64,000 nucleotides of DNA from GCA-2748575 sp965222725 (GTDB taxonomy: Bacteria; Pseudomonadota; Gammaproteobacteria; Pseudomonadales; Ketobacteraceae). The notes beneath the pieces were generated by a model that searched no databases, was not told the origin of the DNA, and saw nothing but the letters and a program-made list of their open reading frames with translations. This document shows positions 1 to 7,832 of the stretch, piece by piece (the first letter of the stretch is position 1; every line of letters starts with the position of its first letter). The stretch lies in contig OZ244969.1 in the NCBI GenBank assembly GCA_965222725.1, positions 5,828,001 to 5,892,000 of the forward strand, given 5' to 3'. The translations under genes and the position numbers were made by a program.

Positions 1-734
1 CGGGGGATCAGTACATTAATTCGCTTGTAAAGATCGGAGCTGTCTTCGCTGGGGCCCGAAATAATCAGCGGTGTCCGGGCCTCATCAATCAGAATGGAGT
101 CTACTTCGTCCACGATGGCAAAGTTCAGTGGCCCCTGGACCTTGTCTTCCAGGCTGAACGCCATGTTATCCCGCAGATAATCAAAACCGAATTCATTGTT
201 GGTACCGTAAGTCACATCAGCAGAATAAGCCGCCTGCTTCTCATCATGGGGCTGGCGCGAAAGCACTACCCCTACGGTCATCCCCAGAAATTCATACAGG
301 GGCCGGTTCCAGTCCGCATCCCGCTGGGCCAGATAATCGTTAACCGTCACAATATGAACACCACGCCCGGTCAGGGCGTTAAGATAGGCAGGCAAGGAGG
401 CAGTCAGTGTTTTACCTTCACCGGTACGCATCTCGGCGATACGGCCTTCGTGCAAGGTAATACCACCCACCAGCTGCACATCAAAATGGCGCATACCCAT
501 AACGCGCTTACTGGCTTCACGGACGGTGGCAAATGCTTCCGGCAGGAGTGCGTCCAGGCTCTCGCCTTCATCCAGCCGTTTGCGGAATTCTTCGGTTTTG
601 GCCTTCAGCTCATCATCCGATAAGGGTTCCAGTTGCTCTTCAAACTGGCCAATAACACCAACCAGCTTTCTCATGCGCTTCAGTTCACGCTCATTTTTGG
701 ACCCAAAAACTTTGCGAAGGGCTCGTCCTAACAT
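1..734 (-). CDS. secA: Protein translocase ATPase SecA (5' part, runs off the window)
   Basis: SecA is the motor ATPase that drives preproteins through SecYEG at the inner membrane. Only the first 244 codons are here; the gene continues beyond base 1. The visible part begins MLGRALRKVFGSKNEREL and contains the Walker A region MRTGEGKT (nucleotide-binding domain 1) and the DEAD-type box DEVDS, followed by the conserved stretch DEARTPLIISGP. The ATG at 732-734 agrees with the family start. The gene lies downstream of, and in the same direction as, the M23 peptidase gene at 871, with 136 bp between them. Identification is certain; the 3' end cannot be judged. Confidence 0.97.
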   Translation of the reverse strand, partial: MLGRALRKVFGSKNERELKRMRKLVGVIGQFEEQLEPLSDDELKAKTEEFRKRLDEGESLDALLPEAFATVREASKRVMGMRHFDVQLVGGITLHEGRIAEMRTGEGKTLTASLPAYLNALTGRGVHIVTVNDYLAQRDADWNRPLYEFLGMTVGVVLSRQPHDEKQAAYSADVTYGTNNEFGFDYLRDNMAFSLEDKVQGPLNFAIVDEVDSILIDEARTPLIISGPSEDSSDLYKRINVLIP

Positions 735-802
735 AATTACCTGCTTGTACTGGGGCTGGCAGTTTATTTTTTAACCAGCCAGCTATCTTGACAGAGTCCG
801 CA

Positions 803-832
803 ATTCTAACCAGAAAATGGCATGCGTATGAA
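803..832 (-). promoter_or_regulatory. Possible sigma70 promoter of secA
   Basis: On the minus strand TTCATA (827-832) is followed after 18 bp by TAGAAT (803-808), about 70 bp ahead of the secA ATG. The -10 is good and the -35 is weak. Assignment rests on position and motif only. Confidence 0.3.
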
Positions 833-870
833 GAGCTTATGGGAGGTTTTCCCCAAACTATATCGAAAGG

Positions 871-1818
871 CTAATTTTTTACGCGGCGATTCACGTAACG
901 GGTAGGATCCACGGCCTTTCCATGCCTCAGGACTTCGAAATGAACATGGGGCCCGGTGGAGCGACCTGTGCTTCCCATCAGCGCCACGGTTTGCCCCTGG
1001 TGGACGATTTCACCCACTTTGACTTTCAGCTCTTTGGCATGAGCATAGCGGGTAATAAAACCATCGCCGTGGTTAACTTCCACCATCAGTCCATAACCAT
1101 AGCGATCCCCGGCCCAGGTCACCACCCCGGAACCCACCGAGATAATATCGGAACCATCCTTACCAGCGAAGTCCACACCACCATGCCAAGCCAGCTTGCC
1201 GGTGAAAGGATCAGTACGACGACCAAACCGGGATGACATCCATCCCCATTTAACCGGGCGACCCGCCAGGTACACTTCTTTCTGAATCTTGCGATTGGAA
1301 AGCAGTGATTCCAGCACTTCCAGCTGTTGCTCCCGCTGCTCCACATCGGCCGCCAGCTGATCCAGCGCTTCTATAAAGTTGGGCTTGGCAAATACATCCT
1401 CGACCTGTTGCGCGGTTTCTTCGGGGCCACCCACCGGCGGTCCGGAAGAGAAATCAAATTCGCCGTTATGGAGTTTTGCCACATCAACAAGGCGCTCACC
1501 CAGCGCATCAATGCGAACCAGGCGTGCCTGCAGTTCTGCCATACGCACGGTGAGCGCAGTCATCTGCTGTCTGGCTTCACCCTGTGCCTGCCGGATCAGT
1601 GACTGATTGGCCACTACATCCGAATGAATATCGCTGGCCATAGTGGGCCGCTCACTGATCCCGGTCATTTCTGTGGAACCACCGGCCAGCCAGTAACCCA
1701 GTGCGGCAAACCCGGCCGACAGTAACAGGAAACCGGCAAACACCAGTGCCAATAAGGGGCCTCTGATGGGAACTGTCCGGGATATGCCGGTTTTTCTGTC
1801 GATAAATACAATATTCAT
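871..1818 (-). CDS. Membrane-anchored M23-family peptidoglycan endopeptidase
   Basis: A 315-residue protein with one N-terminal membrane segment (about residues 19-44), a coiled-coil periplasmic region (about 60-175) and a C-terminal LytM/M23 domain. The zinc and catalytic motifs are all visible: H212 and D216 in WHGGVDFAG, H260 in RYAH, and H291/H293 in GPHVHFEV. It is therefore probably an active endopeptidase that cuts peptide cross-links in murein, rather than an EnvC/NlpD-type activator with a lost active site. Its place between secA and dciA/lpxC next to the division cluster is the Pseudomonas arrangement. The precise substrate and any role in division are inference. Confidence 0.88.
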   Translation of the reverse strand: MNIVFIDRKTGISRTVPIRGPLLALVFAGFLLLSAGFAALGYWLAGGSTEMTGISERPTMASDIHSDVVANQSLIRQAQGEARQQMTALTVRMAELQARLVRIDALGERLVDVAKLHNGEFDFSSGPPVGGPEETAQQVEDVFAKPNFIEALDQLAADVEQREQQLEVLESLLSNRKIQKEVYLAGRPVKWGWMSSRFGRRTDPFTGKLAWHGGVDFAGKDGSDIISVGSGVVTWAGDRYGYGLMVEVNHGDGFITRYAHAKELKVKVGEIVHQGQTVALMGSTGRSTGPHVHFEVLRHGKAVDPTRYVNRRVKN

Positions 1819-1912
1819 GGTTTACACTGTGCCAACGGATGGAGCGGCGCCTGTAACGGCAACTCCATGAAATCTCTCACATTGTTTTCTGGATTGCTGG
1901 TAAATCATACTG

Positions 1913-2398
1913 ATGGGCCGCGAAAATAACATAAAATCCGTCAAAGATCTCTTACTTCGTACCCAGAGACTTAACAGATTGGCGACTCGATCACAGCAGC
2001 TCAGCCAATTTAACCGCGTTTTTCTCAGCAAGCTCCCGACCATGCTGGCTAGTTACTGCCAGGTGCGGGACTACCAGAATGGCGTCCTGCAGATAGAGGC
2101 CCAAAGCCAGGCAGTAGCCACTCAGTTGCGCTTCACCAAGCCCCAGTTACTGGGCCGATTGCGACAGGGGCAACCGTTTCAACGATTGTCCGATATCGAA
2201 ATCAGGGTCGTTAAACCTTCCACCAGCGCCAAACCGAAACGGCGCCTGCTGCCCAATTCGGATGTTTCCGCCAGTAATCGCCAGATGCTGAGGGATACCG
2301 CAGACTACATTGCCGAAGACAACAGTAATGAAGCAAAGAGCCTGGCTAATTCGCTACAGAAATTAGCTGCTACTTTAGACAAATTAGGTAAAAAATAA
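1913..2398 (+). CDS. dciA: DUF721 protein, probable DnaB helicase loader DciA
   Basis: A 161-residue protein whose N-terminal 100 residues resemble DUF721 (LNRLATRSQQLSQF..., then a short beta-rich KH-like part with QVRDYQNGVLQIEA and QLRFTKPQLLGRLRQ). DUF721 proteins named DciA load the replicative helicase in bacteria that lack DnaC/DnaI, and the family is typically encoded beside lpxC in Pseudomonas-like genomes. The C-terminal 55 residues are basic and then polar and look disordered. The gene is divergent from the M23 peptidase gene (94 bp apart) and convergent with lpxC. The domain is recognised by eye; the loader function is established for the family, not shown here. Confidence 0.75.
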   Translation: MGRENNIKSVKDLLLRTQRLNRLATRSQQLSQFNRVFLSKLPTMLASYCQVRDYQNGVLQIEAQSQAVATQLRFTKPQLLGRLRQGQPFQRLSDIEIRVVKPSTSAKPKRRLLPNSDVSASNRQMLRDTADYIAEDNSNEAKSLANSLQKLAATLDKLGKK

Positions 2399-2411
2399 GC
2401 AGATTTCCATT

Positions 2412-2434
2412 AGCCCGGCAAAATTCACCGGGCT
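2412..2434. terminator. Inverted repeat between converging dciA and lpxC, possible bidirectional terminator
   Basis: AGCCCGG (2412-2418) and CCGGGCT (2428-2434) form a 7-bp GC-rich stem with a 9-nt loop in the 50-bp gap between two converging genes. There is no proper T-run on either side, so termination is only suggested by position. Confidence 0.4.
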
Positions 2435-2448
2435 TATGAAAAAATAGA

Positions 2449-3363
2449 CTATTCAGCCGCCAGAACCGGCTTCATGTAGGATATGGGAGCGGTGGTCTCG
2501 TCTTCGAATGTCACGACTTCCCAGGCATCTTCCTGAGCCAGCAGCTCACGAAGCAGCATGTTGTTCAATGCGTGACCAGATTTGTGACCCTGGAATTCTC
2601 CAATCAGGCTTTTGCCCAGCAGGTACAGATCACCAATGGCATCCAGCACCTTGTGTTTTACGAACTCATCTTCGTAACGCAGACCGTCTTCATTCAGGAT
2701 GCGGTAATCGTCCACCACAATGGCGTTTTCAACGCTGCCACCCAGTGCCAGGTTATTGGCACGCAGATACTCGATATCCCGCATAAACCCGAAGGTTCTT
2801 GCCCGGCTGACTTCCCGCACAAATGAAGTGCTGGAAAAATCCACCGTGGCAGTTTGCGTACGACCTTTAAATACGGGGTGATCGAAGTCGATAGTAAAGC
2901 CCACTTTAAAGCCATCAAACGGCAGGAAGGTAGCCGTTTTATCGCCTTCCTTGACAGTGACTTTACGCTTGATACGGATGAACTTCTTCAGGGCATTCTG
3001 TTCTTCAATACCGGCTGATTGCAGCAGGAACACAAAGGGCCCTGCACTGCCATCCATAATGGGAACTTCCGCAGCACTCAGATCAACATAAGCGTTATCA
3101 ATACCCAGCCCGGCCATGGCAGACAGCAGGTGTTCCACAGTGGAAACCTTCACATCACCATTCACCAGCGCAGTCGACAACGTGGTGTCGCCTACGTTAC
3201 ACGCATTCGCCTGAATCTCGACCACAGGGTCAAGATCTGTGCGGCAAAATACAATACCAGTTTCCACAGGTGCCGGGCGCAGGGTGAGGTAGACTTTGTC
3301 ACCCGTGTGCAGGCCAATCCCTGTTGCTCTGATGGTATTTTTCAGCGTGCGCTGTTTAATCAT
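2449..3363 (-). CDS. lpxC: UDP-3-O-acyl-N-acetylglucosamine deacetylase LpxC
   Basis: This zinc enzyme removes the N-acetyl group from UDP-3-O-acyl-GlcNAc, the committed step of lipid A synthesis, in the cytoplasm. The 304-residue length is normal. Zinc ligands are visible as H78 (VEHLLSAMAG) and H237/D241 (HKVLDAIGDL), with the catalytic-region histidine H264 in GHKSGHALN. It is the last gene of the cell-wall/division cluster and lies 111 bp after ftsZ, with a promoter of its own in that gap. In enterobacteria LpxC level is set by FtsH proteolysis of its C-terminus; the tail here (SYMKPVLAAE) differs in sequence, so such control cannot be read from it. Confidence 0.98.
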   Translation of the reverse strand: MIKQRTLKNTIRATGIGLHTGDKVYLTLRPAPVETGIVFCRTDLDPVVEIQANACNVGDTTLSTALVNGDVKVSTVEHLLSAMAGLGIDNAYVDLSAAEVPIMDGSAGPFVFLLQSAGIEEQNALKKFIRIKRKVTVKEGDKTATFLPFDGFKVGFTIDFDHPVFKGRTQTATVDFSSTSFVREVSRARTFGFMRDIEYLRANNLALGGSVENAIVVDDYRILNEDGLRYEDEFVKHKVLDAIGDLYLLGKSLIGEFQGHKSGHALNNMLLRELLAQEDAWEVVTFEDETTAPISYMKPVLAAE

Positions 3364-3407
3364 ATCGGCACAATCTCATGTTAATCTTGCAGTGTAAAAC
3401 TGCGCGA

Positions 3408-3436
3408 ATACTATCAGACTTCGATCTTCAGACCAA
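3408..3436 (-). promoter_or_regulatory. Probable sigma70 promoter of lpxC
   Basis: TTGGTC (3431-3436 on the minus strand) and TAGTAT (3408-3413) are 17 bp apart in the ftsZ-lpxC gap, giving a predicted leader of about 40 nt. Spacing and -10 are good. Confidence 0.5.
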
Positions 3437-3474
3437 ACGATTAACCGTCAAATTGTGTAAAATTCGACCATTTT

Positions 3475-4647
3475 TTAATCAGCCTGTCGCCTCAAAAACG
3501 TGGGTATATCCAGGTACTCACGGTTCATATCCGAATCTACCATGGGCTGGCGACGGTTTTCCCGTTGCTGGCGCACACGGTCTACCGCGGGCGTGTCATA
3601 CTTTTTGTAATCCTGGTCGCCATTGATCACGCTGGCAGCGGACGGACGGCGAGTCACAACCTCTACCGGCTTGCTGGGCGCGCGCTCCTGGGCATTGCCC
3701 AGACCCGTTGCCACTACGGTGACCCGCAGTTCATCAGACATTTCAGGATCAATAACGGTTCCCACCACCACAGTGGCGTTATCCGATGCGAACTCTTCCA
3801 CAGTGTCACCCACTTCAGAGAACTCACCCAGAGATAAACTGTCGCTGGCGGTAATGTTTACAAGAATACCGCGGGCACCCTGCAGGTTCACATCTTCCAG
3901 CAGCGGGCTGCGGATTGCGGCTTCGGCGGCTTCGCGGGCACGATTTTCACCCATGGCTTTTCCGGTACCCATCATGGCCATGCCCATTTCAGACATCACC
4001 GTGCGTACGTCAGCAAAGTCCACGTTGATCATACCGGGGCGGATAATCAGATCGGCAATGCCCTGAACAGCACCCAGCAATACATCGTTGGCCGCTTTGA
4101 ACGCATCCAGCAGACTGGTTTTGGCGCCCAGCACATCCAGCAGTTTTTCATTGGGAATGGTGATCAGGGAATCCACATGCTCTGTCAGTTCCGCGATACC
4201 TTCCTCGGCCACCTTCATGCGCTTGCGACCTTCAAACGGGAAAGGCCGCGTAACGACTGCCACAGTCAGGATACCCATTTCTCTTGCCACTTCGGCAACA
4301 ATGGGTGCGCCACCGGTACCGGTGCCACCGCCCATACCGGCGGTGATGAATACCATATCGGCGCCATCCAGCACTTCCCTGATGCGCTCGCGATCCTCCA
4401 CTGCCGCTTCCCGGCCAATTTCCGGATTCGCGCCGGCGCCCAGACCTTTGGTCAGGTTGCCACCCAGCTGCAACAGGGTTTTCGCTGTCATGTTTTTCAG
4501 CGCCTGCGCATCGGTATTGGCACAAATAAAATCAACACCATCGATCGCGCTGCCCAGCATGTGTTCAACGGCATTGCCGCCACCACCGCCAACGCCGACC
4601 ACTTTAATCACTGCGTTTTGTGGAATGTTGTCTACCAGTTCAAACAT
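3475..4647 (-). CDS. ftsZ: Cell division GTPase FtsZ
   Basis: Tubulin homologue that polymerises into the Z ring at mid-cell. The 390-residue form starts at MFELVDN (ATG 4645-4647), preceded by a strong GGGGAGA ribosome site; an in-frame start 18 codons upstream is rejected because family members begin as chosen here. The GTP-binding tubulin signature GMGGGTGTGGAP is at about 104-115. A polar linker (about 320-370) separates the globular domain from the conserved C-terminal peptide DIPTFLRRQAD that binds FtsA and ZipA. It lies 97 bp downstream of ftsA. Confidence 0.98.
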   Translation of the reverse strand: MFELVDNIPQNAVIKVVGVGGGGGNAVEHMLGSAIDGVDFICANTDAQALKNMTAKTLLQLGGNLTKGLGAGANPEIGREAAVEDRERIREVLDGADMVFITAGMGGGTGTGGAPIVAEVAREMGILTVAVVTRPFPFEGRKRMKVAEEGIAELTEHVDSLITIPNEKLLDVLGAKTSLLDAFKAANDVLLGAVQGIADLIIRPGMINVDFADVRTVMSEMGMAMMGTGKAMGENRAREAAEAAIRSPLLEDVNLQGARGILVNITASDSLSLGEFSEVGDTVEEFASDNATVVVGTVIDPEMSDELRVTVVATGLGNAQERAPSKPVEVVTRRPSAASVINGDQDYKKYDTPAVDRVRQQRENRRQPMVDSDMNREYLDIPTFLRRQAD

Positions 4648-4744
4648 TGTCGTCTCCCCTTCCTTTTTTGATATTTCCAGCGTGTGGAAATTCTTGGCCA
4701 ACAGGACTTGTGACTTTTACTGCACAAATCCCGTCAGAATTCGT

Positions 4745-6061
4745 TTAAAAATTACCTTTAACCCATTGCCGCAGGCGTTCAACAAAACTGATTTCCATAT
4801 CCTGCTGCCCGCGCTCGGCCACAACACCGGTTTCATGTTGTTTCTGCCCGTACAGCAGCAGACCAACACCAGTGGCATAGATCGGGTTTCTTACCATTTC
4901 TGTCAGACCGGTCACACCAACCGGTGTTGCCAGTCGTACCGGCACATGAAAAATTTCCTCGGCCAGGTCCACCGCGCCTTCGATTTTTGAAGAACCGCCG
5001 GTTAACACAATGCCGGCCGCAATCAGGTCTTCATAGCCGCTGCGGCGCAGTTCTGCCTGTACCAGCGAAAAGAGTTCGTCGTAACGGGGCTCAACCACTT
5101 CCGCCAGGGCCTGACGGGACAGGTCACGGGCCGGGCGATCACCCACGCTGGGCACCTTGATGGTTTCTTCAGGCCCTGCCAGCTGTGTCAGCGCACAGGC
5201 ATACTTCATTTTGATTTCGTTGGCATGCTCTGTCGGTGTGCGCAATGCCATGGCAATGTCGTTAGTGACCTGATCACCGGCGATGGGAATCACTGCGGTG
5301 TGGCGAATGGAGCCTTCGGTAAACACCGCAATATCGGTGGTACCGCCACCGATATCCACCATGCACACACCCAGTTCCCGCTCATCATCGGTGAGCACAG
5401 AGTAGCTGGATGCCAGTTGTTCCAGAATAATGTCTTCCACTTCCAGGCCGCAGCGCCGTACACAACGCTCAATATTCTGTGCCGCATTGACTGCGCAAGT
5501 AACCAGGTGAACCTTGGCTTCCAGGCGCACACCGGACATACCCAGTGGCTCCTTGATACCTTCCTGGGAATCAATCAGGTATTCCTGTGGCAATATATGC
5601 AGGACTTTCTGATCTGCCGGAATCGGTACTGCCTGCGCAGCATCAATCACCCGTTCCAGATCGGCGCGGGTGACTTCCCGATCCCGCACGGCGACGATAC
5701 CGTGTGAATTGATACTGCGGATATGACTGCCGGCAATGCCCACATAGACAGAGTGAATCTGGCAGCCTGCCATCAGCTCAGCTTCTTCCACAGCACGCTG
5801 AATGCTGTGAACCGTGGATTCTATATCGACGACCACGCCCTTTTTCAGGCCGCGGGAAGGACAGGAGCCGATGCCCACCACTTCCAGTGAGCCGTCCGGC
5901 TTGAGCTGACCGACAATCGCCACCACTTTGGAGGTGCCGATATCCAGACCGACAATCATATTGTCGCCCCGGGCGCGGTGAATATTTCTGGTACGATCGC
6001 TCTCGCGGTTTTCAGTACCAGCCCCACTTCCAACCATGTTACGCAGCGTCTGAGTTACCAT
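4745..6061 (-). CDS. ftsA: Cell division protein FtsA
   Basis: Actin-like ATPase that tethers FtsZ to the inner membrane and recruits later division proteins. The actin-fold phosphate-binding motif VGLDIGTSKVVAIVG is near the N-terminus and the second motif MVDIGGGTTDIAVF lies in the middle. The C-terminal amphipathic membrane helix is FVERLRQWVKGNF. From the ATG at 6061 the protein has 438 residues and overlaps the ftsQ end by 23 nt; a GGAAG ribosome site stands just upstream. That places 34 residues before MIVGLDIG, where relatives have about eight. Alternative starts are 6037 and 5959 (404 residues). Identity is certain, the start is not. Confidence 0.93.
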   Translation of the reverse strand: MVTQTLRNMVGSGAGTENRESDRTRNIHRARGDNMIVGLDIGTSKVVAIVGQLKPDGSLEVVGIGSCPSRGLKKGVVVDIESTVHSIQRAVEEAELMAGCQIHSVYVGIAGSHIRSINSHGIVAVRDREVTRADLERVIDAAQAVPIPADQKVLHILPQEYLIDSQEGIKEPLGMSGVRLEAKVHLVTCAVNAAQNIERCVRRCGLEVEDIILEQLASSYSVLTDDERELGVCMVDIGGGTTDIAVFTEGSIRHTAVIPIAGDQVTNDIAMALRTPTEHANEIKMKYACALTQLAGPEETIKVPSVGDRPARDLSRQALAEVVEPRYDELFSLVQAELRRSGYEDLIAAGIVLTGGSSKIEGAVDLAEEIFHVPVRLATPVGVTGLTEMVRNPIYATGVGLLLYGQKQHETGVVAERGQQDMEISFVERLRQWVKGNF

Positions 6062-6800
6062 CTTTTTTCTTCCACTTTATCGCTAAACCGTTTTCGTATC
6101 GAAGATCGGCCTGCTCCATATAGGACCGATCAATGCTGGGCATTTTCCGATACAGCTCCACAAATCGTTCTAACTTTTTCATAAAGTCAGCTTCGTCAAT
6201 CACGAGACGCAAACCATCATTCAGCGTCACGCGCCATGAAAACCTGTCTTCCAACTTCATGGTTTTCACACTCAGGCCCAAAGGCTCCAGTTCTGACTTG
6301 ACCTCGTTATACCGATTCACCATCAGGGGTGCGTATTCATCAATGCCTAACAAGGTGGGTAGTTGTTCAAGATGCGAGATTTCATCGCTGGAGAAAATTT
6401 CCTGATTCTGACTGATCAACTGGCTTTTTCCCCAATTGGCGATTGCAACCCGCTCCTCTACTTTTATGACGACCGTTCCCGGCCACTCTTTTTTAACCCA
6501 CGCTTTTTCTATCCACGGTAAAGCTTCCGCTGCCTCACGAACTTCAAGGAGGTTTACATTAAAGTAGTTGGCAGTCAGATGTTTTACTAATGTTTTTTGC
6601 AATTTTTTTTCATTCAGATGTTGAAAAGAACCGGATACTTTTACCTTGGTCACCGGAAACTTTGAAAACAGGTTTTGCGCAATAACAGGGCCCGCAAAAA
6701 CCATCAGTAAACACAGACCGACGGACAGCAAAAAAGCGATCTGCTTTTTATAACTGTGCTCTGTCTGTTGCTCTGTTTTTCTGACTTTTCTTTGCGTCAT
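6039..6800 (-). CDS. ftsQ: Cell division protein FtsQ
   Basis: Bitopic inner-membrane protein that links early to late divisome components through the FtsQLB complex. The 253 residues comprise a basic cytoplasmic tail, one membrane segment (about residues 20-42, IAFLLSVGLCLLMVFAGPVIA), a POTRA domain starting at FPVTKVKVSGSF, and the beta domain with WRVTLNDGLRLVIDE. It sits between ddlB (13 bp) and ftsA (overlap), the universal dcw order. Length and topology fit the family. Confidence 0.94.
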   Translation of the reverse strand: MTQRKVRKTEQQTEHSYKKQIAFLLSVGLCLLMVFAGPVIAQNLFSKFPVTKVKVSGSFQHLNEKKLQKTLVKHLTANYFNVNLLEVREAAEALPWIEKAWVKKEWPGTVVIKVEERVAIANWGKSQLISQNQEIFSSDEISHLEQLPTLLGIDEYAPLMVNRYNEVKSELEPLGLSVKTMKLEDRFSWRVTLNDGLRLVIDEADFMKKLERFVELYRKMPSIDRSYMEQADLRYENGLAIKWKKKDGNSDAA

Positions 6801-6813
6801 TTTTTTGCCGTTG

Positions 6814-7731
6814 CTACTCGGTTTCAGTCACTTCAAGAATTTTTACGACCAGGTCTGCGAAATCCATACCGGCAGCTTTTGCCGCCATGGGCACCAGGCT
6901 GTGATCGGTCATTCCCGGCACAGTATTCACTTCCAGCAGCCAGAACCGGCCATTGCCATCGCGCATGGCATCTACCCGACCCCAGCCTTTGCAGCCGGCT
7001 GCATTAAAGGCTTTAAGACTCAGCGCCTGGAGTTCTTTTTCACTGGCTTCATCCAGGCCGCAAGGACACAGATACTGGGTTTCATTTGATTCGTATTTCG
7101 CCTGAAAATCATAAAAGTCATTGGGGGTTTTCAAGCGAATGACCGGCAGGGCCTGATCACCCAGAATCGTGCAGGTATATTCTTCACCCTCAATCCTGCG
7201 TTCAATCAGGATTTCATTGTCATGCTCCTGCGCGCGGGCAAAGGCCTCGTGTAAATCATTTTCATTGGTGACATGGGACATGCCGATACTGGAACCCTCA
7301 TGGGGTGGTTTTACCATGACTGAACCACCCAGGGATTGCAGCACACCGTCAAGACCGCCTTCGTCACTTACGGCAACGAATTCCGGTGTGGGCAGCTCCG
7401 CACCAATCCATAATTGTTTGCAGCGCAACTTGTCCATAGCCAGCGCCGACGCCAGCACACCACTACCTGTGTAGGGAATTTCCAGCACGTTTAACAGCGC
7501 TTGAATAGTACCGTCTTCCCCGCCTCTTCCGTGGAGGATAATAAAAGCCCGGTCAATTCCCTTGAGCTGGTCACTAAGATGCTTGTCAAAATTAATATCA
7601 ATGCCCACAGCATTTACACCCCGGCTTTGCAGGGCTTCAAGCACAGCATTGCCACTGCGGAGGGAAATCGCGCGCTCTGCCGAGTTCCCGCCAAACAATA
7701 CTCCGACTTTTCCAAATTGCTGTGTTGTCAT
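6814..7731 (-). CDS. ddlB: D-alanine--D-alanine ligase
   Basis: ATP-grasp ligase that makes D-Ala-D-Ala, the dipeptide added by MurF. The 305-residue protein begins with the usual KVGVLFGGNSAERAISLRSG, carries the ATP-grasp glycine-rich part (KPPHEGSSIGMSHV) and the Mg-binding C-terminal motif LLEVNTVPGMTDHSLVP. Position between murC and ftsQ identifies it as the DdlB copy of the division cluster. It is separated from murC by 101 bp, the largest gap within the cluster, so it may have extra transcription of its own. Confidence 0.97.
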   Translation of the reverse strand: MTTQQFGKVGVLFGGNSAERAISLRSGNAVLEALQSRGVNAVGIDINFDKHLSDQLKGIDRAFIILHGRGGEDGTIQALLNVLEIPYTGSGVLASALAMDKLRCKQLWIGAELPTPEFVAVSDEGGLDGVLQSLGGSVMVKPPHEGSSIGMSHVTNENDLHEAFARAQEHDNEILIERRIEGEEYTCTILGDQALPVIRLKTPNDFYDFQAKYESNETQYLCPCGLDEASEKELQALSLKAFNAAGCKGWGRVDAMRDGNGRFWLLEVNTVPGMTDHSLVPMAAKAAGMDFADLVVKILEVTETE

Positions 7732-7832
7732 GCTGTGTTCCGTTAATGCCGTTGCTTTTCTTTAATTTCGTTTCTTTAATAACACGTGAATAACGCGTGT
7801 TCAGTATCTGCTTTTTTCGGGCCTGATCATTA

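Noticed and set aside
638..660. Possible loss of GGDEF function in the 985-residue sensor (residues 638-642 SGDEF)
   Set aside because: These are residue numbers; SGDEF occurs in active cyclases and the I-site and surrounding motifs are intact, so I do not call the domain degenerate.
246..774. Two open frames on the plus strand
   Set aside because: They lie antisense to secA; codon content and position show they are shadows.
4674..4690. TTTCCA/TGGAAA inverted repeat in the ftsZ leader
   Set aside because: Six-base arms with a five-base loop in an AT-rich leader; too weak to call a regulatory element.
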